Below, piece by piece: positions 31,505 through 43,436 of a stretch of DNA of 64,000 nucleotides; the first letter of the stretch is position 1, and each line of letters starts with the position of its first letter. Source of the DNA: Ophthalmolycus amberensis. Its lineage: Eukaryota; Chordata; Actinopteri; Perciformes; Zoarcidae. Where the stretch lies: positions 3,426,001-3,490,000 of the forward strand of contig JAFEUB010001120.1 of assembly GCA_024529925.1 (NCBI GenBank), given 5' to 3'. The translations under genes were made by a program, and so were the position numbers. The notes beneath the pieces were generated by a model, which did not search any database, was not told the DNA's origin, and saw only the letters and a list, made by a program, of their open reading frames with translations.

Positions 31505-34500
31505 TCAAAAAAGAGTTCCTTTCATTTCTTCTGCTTTCTCCACTTTACTTTTACGACGCTGACAGTTGGCGAGAATGAACCAAGCAATACATATGCCAGC
31601 CAGTAAACTGACAATTCCCACAATCACTGGCACCCACACGGGCATAGAGGAAGGACACTTTGGTACATGACTGGAGCTGGTGGTAGTAGTGGTGACTGTG
31701 GAAGCTGTTGTGGTGGTGGTTCCTGGTGGACTTGGTAGGCTGTTGATCTTAGTGAAGATGAAGGGATTGGCCTATAGGAAACATACCATAGCTCAGTGCA
31801 GATATATCAAAAATTAAGAACTTTAAAATATATATATATATATGGAAGAATCTTTGAGAAATTGTGTCTAACTATATTGAAAAGTCAACACCACAAAGAC
31901 CCACATTTCAGTTAAAGGATTCTGGCTTGATGAGTAATATGGAGACCCAAAGTGTTCTATATTAAATAGATGAGACATGATGAAATAATTATCCAAATAA
32001 ATAAATAAATACAGACAAATTATGAAATGTAAAATTGTGGGATAATATAATACATATTTAAAATCAAGCTCAGAGTTGAATTGCTCTTATGTCACTTAAG
32101 TCTTTTTCATTTCAAGCTATTTTCCCAATTGAATGTTTAATTTACTTTGGTCATTACTTGGTCAAAACTTTAGGAACTGTTCAAATAAAAAAAAATGACC
32201 TTCTATAAACTCTGTTATTGAAAAAAGATCCAGAATGAAAGTAATCATTATATTTCAGTTTGGTAACAGAAGCATATAGATTCAATCCAATGTAAAACAT
32301 GGACACACAGAAACACAAAACAAACTAAATGCAACAAACTATAACAGCATATAATATAAAGTGGTGTCCATAAAAGTGAAGCATGGTACGGGATACAATA
32401 AAAGTTCAAATAACTTATTTAGCTGTGTTTTAAAAATGTACTGGTTTATTCTACAAGTTAACTGTTATGTTATAGTTTTGTCTGTATTGTCTTATTTATT
32501 TTATATTCAACAGGTTTCTTTTCTATAAAACTGAGACTAAACGATACTTAAAACTCTAATTAATAAACAAATAGATCTAGTTTGGTGATAGAATAATAAT
32601 TTGAGTTGTGGGCTCCACACATACCTCAGAGGGACAATGAATCTTGGAGCGGTCATATGTGAAGTTGTTGTAGGTCTGCTTTCTGTCTATGGGCTCCAAC
32701 TGAAGACAGAAAGAAACATTCTGTAAAACCACCAAAAAAACACTTGGAAACATTGGTCGTTCTGATGCAGTTTGGTACATTACTGCTCCATGCTCACCAT
32801 GTTATTCCACAAGGCAACAGGCCATCTCAGCATGAGCTCGCTCACTTATGTGGAAACAGTCCACAGAGAAGAAACTTGTGTCAACCTCACCCTCCTGGGG
32901 AACGGAGTTGATTATTAACATGGGTATATTTCATTATTTATATCTGGATGCTTGTTTGGATACATTTGTATGTCTCTGTAACTCACTCCAATATGAGGAA
33001 TGAAGGAATTGTGTAAAAAGGGTTGAAGGACAACAGCAAAATCTTCTTTTCCATCATAGCGATTTCCAGAAATAAGATGTTGGATCTCAGCCTTGAGGAA
33101 AAAAGAGAATTGGAGGAATGACTGAGAGAACCTAATTTAGAAAAGAAATTTAAATGATTAAAAGAGATCTCTGTTTTTACCTGATACTCGCGATTGATTC
33201 GTTTCATCTCTTGAAACTCCGGGGAGTTTTCAACAGGGTTGATAACGCAGGGACAGCTGGCCCTGTGAAGAAGAGATTCCTGTTCATTATGTTTTTGCTG
33301 AGATGAGGAAGGAGCTGATCCCAAAACAAAGAATCACAATAAAGACCTTTGTATGCCAAGATTCTTGAAATCCAAATCATAATTCTTGACTGATCAATTG
33401 GAAATAGATGGTTCTAGGTTAACAGTATAGTAATTACTGTGTATGCAGCAAAACAACTGAACCAGAGGTATTTGCAACACCTCAAATGTTCCTCGTAATA
33501 TTTGCTTTAGTCGGAAATGACAAACAAAATCAACAAAAACATTGCTTAATAATCTAATCCACATAACAAATGTCTGCTTTTACAATTTGGAAAAGCAGAG
33601 AACGTCTTGATCTTTATAAGATGCGTAGTGAATAAACACTATTTTGACTAGATTTAAATCATTTAGGGGAAACTATCTATTGGAAGGTTAAACAGGATTC
33701 ATTTTTGGTACCACTTGGAGGCAGCAGAAACATGCTTTAAACACAGCGATGACATGACACCAGAAATTGATATTGCAAACATCTCACATCCAGCAGACAT
33801 AAAGCAACAGTATGATTTAAATGTAAAGCGAACATTCACTTTAGCTCTGTTTTGGTCTCCAGTAAGACCAAGAAGTCTAGATTTCTAACTGAAACAGAGA
33901 GAAAGCAGGCTAAACAAACCTCTGCAAGAGGGAACAGCCTAGCGTGTTCCTCTGAACTGATTTCAATGGATCTATCTGCAAGATTGCCACAAGATTAACC
34001 AACAGCCTCGGTACCTAAAGATAAAGTGAGAGAGAGAAGAAGAAAACATGACACACTTGTACTCGTGAGGACAAGAGATGACAATAACGTATAGTGTTTA
34101 ATATCTCACCTCTTTGTAAAACATGTCCAAACTGAGCATAATATTGTGGCTGTAGTTCTTGGGCGACAGATTATTCTGTAAAAAAATGGGAATTATTTGT
34201 TTTTGTACTGCAGCTCAGAAACGTACAGGAGAGTGTGGTTATTTATGTACAATTCAAACATTTTAAAGAACACTTACTTGGTCCATGCAGTAATTGCAAA
34301 GATCGTTTCCTCCAATAAATATTGTCACAAGTTTCCAGTCCTTTTCAAAATTCACACCCTGTGTATCATGTGTATAGAACATGAGAAGAGGCAGAAACTA
34401 TTGAAGCAATCTGATGTAATTATTTATCTTTGGGAAAATCTTACCTTATGTTCTCTCATGGACTTAATGAGAGCTTGGACTTGTACTGGGATCTCTCTGT

Positions 34501-37500
34501 AACACAACAAAAAGGAAAAGTAAATAGACGTTGGAGAGGTGACGATGGGTTGTTCAAAAGTGTTTAACCCAGGTGGGAGAAATAAAAGAGTATGCACATA
34601 CGAGGTCTTAGCTCCAGGTACAGCAACGTTAAAGGCCTTCTGTCTAGAGCCCTGGCCTTTGGAGAAGCCCGTTAAGGAAGGGTTGAACTTCTTCAAGATG
34701 TCTGAGAAGATAAAGAGGAAAAAGGTTTGAGTACCAGCTGAGAGGTAGTGCACAGCTGGTTCCTGTCGCTCTCGCAACTGAGTAAAGGTTTTTTCTCCAT
34801 CTAGTCAACTGGTACCCAGACTACAAGTGAAGCCTGTGGTTATAGTGGCTCCCATTTAGGTATCTATGCCTAAGAAACAGCAGACATTGGGCCTCATGTA
34901 AGAACAGAAGACTATCTTTCTATGACTTGTAGGACAGATCTGGACCGAAAATAAAATTGTTTAGAAACTGCCAACAGGTTAAAAATGTCTGATACATTTC
35001 CAATACTACAAAGAATGCTCATCTGCAACATAATGCCGGAGATATTGATATTCCTGTCACATATAGTGACTCACAGAAACAGAATATTTTCCCCAAACAA
35101 GTGACATAAACTCACTTGGGAGTGTTGAGACCGTCTCCAGAGTATTATCCCCTCCAATGCTGCAAGAAAACCCAACAAACATCAGCATGGTTTGTAAAAT
35201 ATGATGGTTAATGTAAACTTCATCAATGCAACATGCATATCGAACCTCCATGATACTCCTCTGTAGTCTCTATTGAGGGTAAACAGGTTCTTTGCCTTAG
35301 CGCCTGTGCCTGCCTGTGAACAGAGAGCCAAATAATCGGAAAATAAAATCGAAATAATATGCTGCAGATGACAAAGATAAGTCTTACACCATAGACACAT
35401 AAAAGAGATGATCATCACCGGTGCAAGCTATGTGGCTGATAACAAATTGATTAGAGAGTTCATAGTTCAATGGCACTAAGTAGCTGATAACAACAGGTTG
35501 GTGTTAAACACACACACACAGACACATGTATTATATTATGCAAAAAATCTCAAATCCGTCAAGTATTCATGGACTGTGCTGATTAAGTTAGGTAAAAGAT
35601 TTGTGATTTTCAAACATGTTTACATTAAGTCTACTGTGGTTATAAATTGGATATTGTGTTACGGCACTAACCGTGGAAGAATCTCCCAGTGCTGCCACCA
35701 CCTTGATGTCTGCTGGTCTCAGCTTGTGAACTAGAGTTAAAGACAAAAAAGAGTTTAAACCTACTGACATCAAGATAAACCACAAAGATCATCCCGATAC
35801 AATGTAATATTTAGCATTTAACCATCTCCTATTATGAGTATCTCCTCTTTTCTGCAGCCATTTCCCCCTCAGATTAAAATCATTACGTGTATAAATTGTT
35901 AATTAGTAGAGCATCTGTTAAATGATCTTGATGAGACATTGGCCCAATCCCAATCTCCACTAACGGACTCACAAACTTTGAGGCGCATTCCTGCAATGTC
36001 CGTGAGGGTTTAGGGCTGTCCCACTGTCAAATCGTCGAGTGTTTGAGGGCTCTCGCTCAGACATTTTGAGCCCTTTATGAACCCTTTCATTAAGGGCAAG
36101 GGAATTACCCACAATTCATAGCAATGTGACATTAAACACGGGGTTACCAGTGGAAGCATGGAGATGTAAAATAAGGTAAACAAAGAGGACGGGCACATGC
36201 AGATTACATTCACTCAGAAACATTACGGATTAAACATGAAACATAAAAACACATGAAATCAGAGGACTTATTCATCAAACATTTAATTGTGTCAATGAAG
36301 CTATTTTGACAAAAACTAGTAAATAGATTATTTTAAATGACCTCTCATCTTGTGAGACGTTCAAATCAGGGAGTAAAAAGCATAAAATAAATACCCACAA
36401 TTGAGCATAATATTTTTTGACGTTTTCATGGTGACGTGATATGTTGCAGCAAAGTGATGTCCCATTTGTATTTACACCATTTCAATCCCTCACAGCCTCT
36501 CACACTCAACCATTTACCTCGTGACCTCAGTAAGTCCCTGAGGGTTCAGGGTTTGAGGCCTTCGGGGGACATTGGGATTGGGCCATTGACACAATCCAGG
36601 TGACAATTGGTGCAGTTGATATCAGCCCTTTCATTGATATGTGTGTGTGCTTCGCTATCTTTGTTTCAGCTTTCAGATGAAAGAGGACATTGAATCTCAT
36701 ATCGACTGTCTACTGATAATGCAGAGTCTGTCTCACCTGAAGTTGGCACAGTGTCAGATGGAGCAACGTCCACACAGGAGAAATCTCTCCCCCAGTTCTA
36801 AAATAGAGAAGAATGCCCAAAGGAAGTCCCCAGAGTCAGAGGCCAAGTTTTTACACTGCTTTATTTGTGCATCCAAAAATCACAAACTCAAAGATGATCA
36901 ATTTAAAATCATATAAAACAGATGATACATTTAAGACATTTAAGTAGCTGGAACCAGATAATGTTTGGGATTGTTCCTTGATGAAAGTCTTGAAAATGAT
37001 TTATTGATATTAGCTGATGATTTATGTTCTGTTGATTAATCAACTACCTGTTTCAACACTATATGAGATTCTGTGAAATGTTAGCTTCATTCAGGCCTTT
37101 AGTAAATCAATCATATTCGATTTGTACTAGAGGTCACTTCCCAGCCTCTCGGAGAGAAAATGCTTACTGTGATAGGTCCTGGTGTTGGAGAAGGACCAGC
37201 ATACATGTAATTGCTGTTGTTATAGGTCCGGATGTATGGTGAAGTCTGCAGACAAAGGAGAGGACTTACGTTACACGATGGCCTCAAAATATAGAGAACT
37301 GAAGTATACGTTCAGAAATAGTATATACTTTTAATAACAAAAGCATTGGAGACGCATTTATAGCATTTTCCTCACTGGGTTTACAAAAAACACATTCACC
37401 AGCATATAAAGCACTGACTCTCTATTTCATAAAAAATTCCCACCTTGGTTGGACACTTCAGGTCAATGTCTGCAGAAAAATCCTGTAATGTAGTCTTATT

Positions 37501-39109
37501 GCCCAGAGGTTCCAGCTAGGAAAACATGAGTTAGAGTAAACGCTGAGTATCATTCAGTAAAAACGCTTTTCCTTAAAACTCTAGTATAAGAAGGGAATCA
37601 GAGATTATCATATATATATATATATATATATAAATACTTACCATGTTGTTCCAGAGGGAGCGAGCCATCAGCGTCTGGGCCTTCTGGCTGAGATGGAAGC
37701 AGTCAGCGCTGAAGAAGGAGCGATCAGCACGGCCATCCTGTGGAAAAATGACACCATATGTATGAACCTTAAGGATTACTGACTATTATTTCAAAGTGGG
37801 GAAAAGGAAAAAGACTGTAGTTGACTTTATCACTTTGAAGCTTGTGTCCTTAAATTCAGTTTTTCGTGGTAGATATAACAGCTGACCCCCAAATAGTAGC
37901 TTACTGTACTTTTTGTTATTGACAGCCAGGTTCTCAAATTTAACTTCTATTATCTAGTTAATTTCCCAGCCATGCCAGCTGTTTCCCCCAGTTTCCCGTC
38001 TTTGTGATAACATATGCTGTCATGATTCTGGGGCTAAGCCTGTGGTTATGTATTGGATATAGTGATGGGACTAGACTCCCATTAAGTCTGTGCAGTCCAC
38101 ATATAAGAAACAGAGCTTTGTTACTGACCGGCAGTTTGGGGACGATGATGTTTCTGAAGAAAGGCTGGACGACCACAGTGAAGTCTGAGCGAGTGTCGTA
38201 GCGGTTTGACTCCACAAGCTCATGCAGTAAACGCTTCAAGAAAGAAAGAGAAGCTCTCAATGCCTAAAGGTAAACTGGACAGTTTAATATTCTTCGTATG
38301 TTTTTGGGGGAGTCTTTCCTACCTGATAGCCTCTATTGATGTCCTCCACCATTTGCAGAGCTTTAGAGTCGGGCTTTGGCAAGATAACACAAGGACACAG
38401 AATACTGGCGAAGGAGGGACAAACAAGTCGTTTATACCACTGTTCATGATCATTTATTAGATTTTCAATATCAGTGAGAATTTGAAAAGGCAGATAAGTG
38501 ATACTCACTTTACCAGCCAAGTTGGACATTTAAGTGAAGAGTCAATGTGCATTTCTCTCAGAGGGGTTATATGGAGAGGCTCTATCAAATTCACCAGAGC
38601 TCGGGGCACCTGACAGAGACAAGCTCAGTTAATGCTCATAAACAATCAACCAGACCAACATATATCTGAAAACGTAGCTGCGTGTCTGTTCATCTTTACC
38701 TCTTTGTGCAGATAATCCAGGCTGTCTCGAACATTACGAATGAAATTATCTTCAGAGTAAAGCAGCTGTCAATAAAAGGAAAACATTTTCACGTCGTGTC
38801 TTTTGGCCCCTCCATGAAACAACTGATGACTGATCGCTCCACATGAGTACTTACAGAGTTGTAGCAGTGTTCACAGATGTCATTTCCACCAATAAAAACG
38901 GTGATCACCTTCCAATCGGATTCAAAATTGATTCTCTGTACAAGAAACAAGAATGTGAGGGGCTGTAGTATGTAGTGTTGTTAAAAGAGATGTTTTTTAA
39001 TAGTGGAGTTGGAAAATTTAAAATAGGTAAAGAATAAATATAAACTTGTAAACTTACAGAGTCATTCTTCATCTTTGCCACCAGGGCTCGCACCTGTGGT
39101 AGTATGGCC
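31505..39109 (-). pseudogene. plb1: Phospholipase B1, 3' 23 exons, frame-broken (copy 1)
   Basis: Minus-strand exons, 5' to 3': 39058-39109, 38855-38935, 38700-38765, 38509-38609, 38323-38404, 38129-38233, 37642-37737, 37444-37515, 37168-37245, 36737-36797, 35672-35730, 35246-35313, 35116-35159, 34602-34701, 34445-34496, 34278-34358, 34110-34175, 33920-34014, 33181-33262, 32987-33091, 32798-32894, 32625-32699, 31505-31771. They encode the end of one GDSL lipase repeat (FIGGNDICEHC, SADCFHLS) and a whole second repeat (RPADIKVVAALGDSST with nucleophile Ser, FIGGNDLCNYC, SVDCFHIS with Asp/His). A Thr-rich stalk, a membrane helix (VPVIVGIVSLLAGICIAWFI) and a short basic tail follow. Exon 32798-32894 has one extra base (AACAGGCC versus AACGGCC in copy 2), which shifts the frame before the last two exons. 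The 5' half of the gene is absent. Confidence 0.88.
35941..36584. mobile_element. MITE in a plb1 intron (copy 1), 644 bp
   Basis: Terminal inverted repeats GGCCCAATCCCAAT at 35941-35954 and the reverse complement ending at 36584, with no transposase inside. A possible ATT flank is repeated on both sides. It lies between plb1 exons 36737-36797 and 35672-35730. The superfamily is not clear by eye. Confidence 0.75.
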
Positions 39110-39423
39110 CTTCAAACACAAACAAAAGAAAACACAGTTTTCACAAAACTCCACACATTATCACCCATTAGCAGTAATGAAATAACACTGTATATTACAA
39201 AAAAAAACTGCTGCAAGTAGGCTAAATCCGCAAATTATCCGTAACGCTGTCTATGTTTGCTAATTCATATTCTAATGCTAATATATTGCATCCCGTCCTA
39301 CTGTATGGTAACTATAGCCGTGCGCGCTTAGAAACAAACCCCTCCATCATTCTGACGAAGCTTCGGCCATGATTTATTGAAAAAAAACAAAGAACGAGAT
39401 CTGTCAAACGGCTGGCAGGCTAC
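39110..39423. other. Unit right edge (copy 1), plb1 intron remainder
   Basis: AT-rich sequence upstream of the first retained plb1 exon, ending GGCTGGCAGGCTAC at the junction with copy 2. The plb1 exon expected next (equivalent of 34602-34701) is not present. Copy 2 equivalent: 59451-59764, with the same junction. Confidence 0.6.
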
Positions 39424-39988
39424 TGACTTCCTCCATCGACATCCGGGTACTTAGCGCTGCCGCTCATAAGCACAACAGAGGCACGCGAAACTTTGTTCTT
39501 CGAGGTGTAGTTGCGGTTGGCAAACGACGAATTGGCGCATTAGCGCCACCAACTGGTTAAATAAAATAAAATAAGTCAGGAGAGGTCTTATTTTGCAGGA
39601 GAAGGCAAATATGCTCATATTTCTGCAAAATAATTGCTGAAGTTTGAAGCTGTAGTGTGTGTACAGAGTGTGTGTGTTTTGTATTTATTTTATCTATATT
39701 TATTCAAGTATACTGTAAACTGTTAACAGTTAATATATCGTTCATAGTTTGAAGTTTAAAAGTTTGAAGCTGTAGTTTGAAGCCAAGTGTTTTGTATTTA
39801 TTTATATTTATAGTATACTTTAACAGTTAATATATTGTTCAATTTGAAGAAAAAGGTATCGGTTCAGGCACCGGTATCGTTTTAAAAGCACCGGTATCGG
39901 AAAAAACCCAAACGATCTGAGAAACATTTCTGACATCAGGTATTCATTTTATTGTCCTTGCCCCGGATTTTTATCATTAAAAACTTAC

Positions 39989-42775
39989 TGGAAAAATGTA
40001 TTGTACCACTTTGATTGTCTCACAGATGTCGTCAGCAGTCCTTAATATCTATTGTGGCTTCTTCTGGGGATCCACCAAAGAGCACATGCAGGATAGCTGG
40101 GCTGAGTCCTCCAAGGCATGGAGGAATGAATGACCAATCATTCGGCCAGCAACAACAAAGAAGTCACTCTCCAAGAGGTAATGCCAAGTGGAGGGAGTCA
40201 GATGATCTTGTTCCCCCTCAAAAAGAAGAGTTCCTCCTGGTACTTCAATTCAACATGCTTTACATCTTTTGGCAGACTCCAGAGCCTAATGCTTAATGTC
40301 TGATGCACAACTACTTGAGTGCTTGACAAATGTGACGTTTTAGTTCTGTAGAGCAATACCTCACGCACTCATCACTGAGAGCCTTGATTCTTGAAAAAGG
40401 GAACTCCTCTCCACACGTCACACATTTTTGAGGTGGTCCAACTAGCTCATTACTGCGTTCTGGTTGACGTGCCTGTAAACAAGATCATTTTAAACTGTAA
40501 CAAGCTATACTTGTGTAAATGTTCATACTCTTGCCATATTCATATGGGAACACCAATTTAAAAGTGAGGATCTTACAGGGTTCCAGATTCAGGTTTCTTT
40601 GGAGCGGTCGGATGACAATTGTAGCATGACCAATCTGTGTTTGTGGATCTTTCAAATGACTCACATGGTAACCCTCATTGGGACATGGTATGATGATCAG
40701 TTGGCGACCGTGTTGTTCCAGAGATTTTGAGCAACTCAAATCCTCCCTTGTCTGAGTTTTTGATGCGACTCTAAAATAAATTCTCTAATTCTAAAATCTC
40801 TAATTAACCAGTTCAGCTTTAAAGCCAAACATGGCACTGACTTGTGTATATATGCCTTAAAGGAAATTGTAAACAAATACATAGGTCAAAACTCAGTTTT
40901 TATGTGTTTTATTGATGCCTCCAAAGCTTTTGATCGTGTTAATCATAGTAAATTATTTTTTAAACTGAGCCAAAGAGGTGTCCCCACATACATTGTGAGA
41001 ATTCTGGCTTACTGGTATGCGCACCAGAGTATGCAAGTAAAATGGGGTAAAAGTGTGTCAGCCACATTTGGGGTTTGCAATGTTGTCCGACAAGGGGGAA
41101 TTTTGTCCCCAATTCTGTTTAATCTGTATATTGATGATCTGTCCAAGCAACTGAAAGCCTGTAATACAGGGTGCATGATTGGAAATACTCTGGTTAATCA
41201 CATCATGTATGCAGATGATCTGGTGATCTTTAGTCCTTCTAGCGCTGGTCTTCAGCAGCTCCTCACTATATGTACTGTGTACGGTGTGGAACATGACATC
41301 AAATACAACGCCAGTAAGAGTGCTATCCTGATCTGTCAAACTAAAGAGGACAAATGTCTAAACTTCCCTGACTTCAAATTGTCTGACAATAATCTTGGTG
41401 TCTGTAGTGAAGTAAAATATCTTGGTCATTTTTTAACAGAACATATGACTGATGATAACGATATTTCCAGGCAATGTCGTATGATGCATGCACAAGCAGA
41501 CAGTCTCACGCAAGTTTGGTATGTGTACAGATGGAGTGAAGATGTCTCTGTTCAGAGCATATTGTACTCCACTCTACACTGCACACTTGTGGTCAAACTA
41601 CAAAAAAAAGAGTTTACAGAGACTTCAAGTAGCGTACAATGACGCCATGAGAATACTTTTAAAGAGACCGAGATGGAGTAGTGCTAGTGAAATGTTTGCG
41701 GCTGCACGAGTCAACACTTTCCAAACAGTTTTAAGAAATCTCATGTACAAATTCATCTGTAGACTAAATGACTCTGTAAATGGGATCACACTTGTTTTAA
41801 CCAACATAAGGTTTAGTACCACACGCTACCAGTCCCAGCTGTGGCGACATTGGTACAGCTGTCTCTTTGTAAGGCATTGCTAGGCCTATGTACTTTTATT
41901 GTTTGCGTCTGTCTTTTTATGTATCTGTCTGTATGGACCCCGAGTCTGAAATAAAGTCTATCTATCTAAAGTCATCTGGATCTGTATGACTACCTGAAAA
42001 TAGAAGATAATAATACAAACAACCGATCTAACTTGACATATAATAACGTTTAATGCTTTTGAAAGGTAACTTGATTCAAGAAAAATACGTCTGTCCATCA
42101 TGATGCCTGACTTACCTTGGAATGTAAGACGTTTTCCCCCTAGTCCTGCAGCAGCAAGACTATCTCTGGCATATCGGTTTGTCCTCAATACAACAGAAAG
42201 AGTGAGTGTACGAATGAAGCTGTGCAGGCGCAGCAACAGTTCGCCTCCTTGTCGTCCTTCTCCCTCCAATGTATGGACCAACGGTCTTGAAACCTCGGCT
42301 AGAATCAAGTGAAGAGGATAAGCTATCATCAGTACAAGAGAATAAGGACGTTGCAGAAGAAACATGTTGGCTAACGATATCATCGCACACTTTACAGGAA
42401 TGCGATCTGACGCAGAGCATGAATAAATAAATCACTCATCACCGGCGACAGTAATTAAGTCTACACAAGGGATTTAGCATGGAAAAGTGTTCCCTGCAGA
42501 AACCTAGCGTCCACTGGGTGCCTGGGTGTTACGTTATGCTGCACAAAAAATAACAACAAAGCAGTGAACGCCGCATGGCTGCCTAGTTCAGTTTGATAGA
42601 GTATATTGGCATTTTGACAAACAGTATTTAGTTAAACAACTGCTGTTGTTATGCTGCTTATACGTTTAAACAGAAGAAACTCACAGTTCTCACGCTGGTC
42701 AGCCACATCCCGCAGCAGGTCGAAGCCATGCGTGCTGCTAGATAGTTTTTTGACGTCGTCCACAGGGATGATCTG
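39989..42775 (-). pseudogene. HECT-domain ubiquitin ligase relic (copy 2)
   Basis: Same exons and the same post-HSFLH break as copy 1. It has an extra two-base deletion near 40034 (CAGCAGTCC instead of CAGCACAGTCC) that puts TGA after DIKDC. Non-functional. Confidence 0.7.
40789..41969 (+). mobile_element. 5'-truncated non-LTR retrotransposon (copy 2)
   Basis: Same insertion at the same place. The frame is open through TEHMTDDNDISRQ and then lost at the two-base deletion near 41508 shared with copy 1. The YADD box is intact. Not independently mobile because the 5' part is missing. Confidence 0.85.
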
Positions 42776-43154
42776 CTAGGAATCGGTTGCTTCTGTCTTG
42801 CTCCCCTTTCTCTTCCAGTTATGCATTTCTCCATTAAACCAATAAATCATAACACTTGCCTTTGTTACATCTGCACGCTCAAAAACTGTTTGCTTCCACC
42901 TATGAGCAACACCTGTGTCCAATGACCCCACTGATTATATTACCTGTGGCCTGACTCACAGCGCCACTACGGCCCCATGTGGTGGGAGGTTGTACATAAA
43001 CAAAAACAACAAAATGGCTCTTACAATGTATTTATTCTTTTATTTATTCATTTCTGGATTTATACATTGGAAGGAGTCTTCTAAATGGGACAGCCTTGTC
43101 GCAGCCGCGGTGACGCATTCGGTCTCCAAACGGCCACAGCTGGCGCGCACAGAA

Positions 43155-43290
43155 TGACGTCACACATGATTATCAAGATCGAATGCATAGCAGTTCACAA
43201 ACAGACTACAGAACGACATGACGTCACGAAGAGACTATAGAACGGGATGACGTCACTAAGCGACGAGATAAGGCAAAGGAACTCTATATG
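43155..43290 (+). promoter_or_regulatory. CRE-cluster core promoter (copy 2)
   Basis: Three TGACGTCA boxes (43155-43162, 43219-43226, 43248-43255) and TATATG at 43285-43290. Relative to copy 1, a 15-base stretch containing the second box is absent. The predicted 5' UTR intron is 43355-43430. Confidence 0.7.
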
Positions 43291-43436
43291 TACCCCACAC
43301 TTTACTTCTCCAAACAGTTGTTGAGTACTTTCAAGACACACCAGCACAGTGGAAGTAAGAGAGATAAATATACATACAATATTTACAATATATACATATA
43401 TATATTTACATAGAGATACATATATTTCAGGCAACA

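Larger units (their letters stand above)
17634..39423. repeat. Large tandem unit, copy 1 (~21.8 kb)
   Basis: Starts TGACTTCCTCCATCGACATC, as do copies 2 and 3. Order of contents: HECT relic with LINE insertion, CRE promoter and orphan repeat gene, ~290-bp repeats, Helitron remnant, trinucleotide arrays, plb1 3' exons. It exceeds copy 2 by about 1.45 kb, mostly from a 1,224-bp segment (27501-28724) missing in copy 2, plus 126 bp in the orphan gene and about 76 bp in the ~290-bp repeats. Confidence 0.95.
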
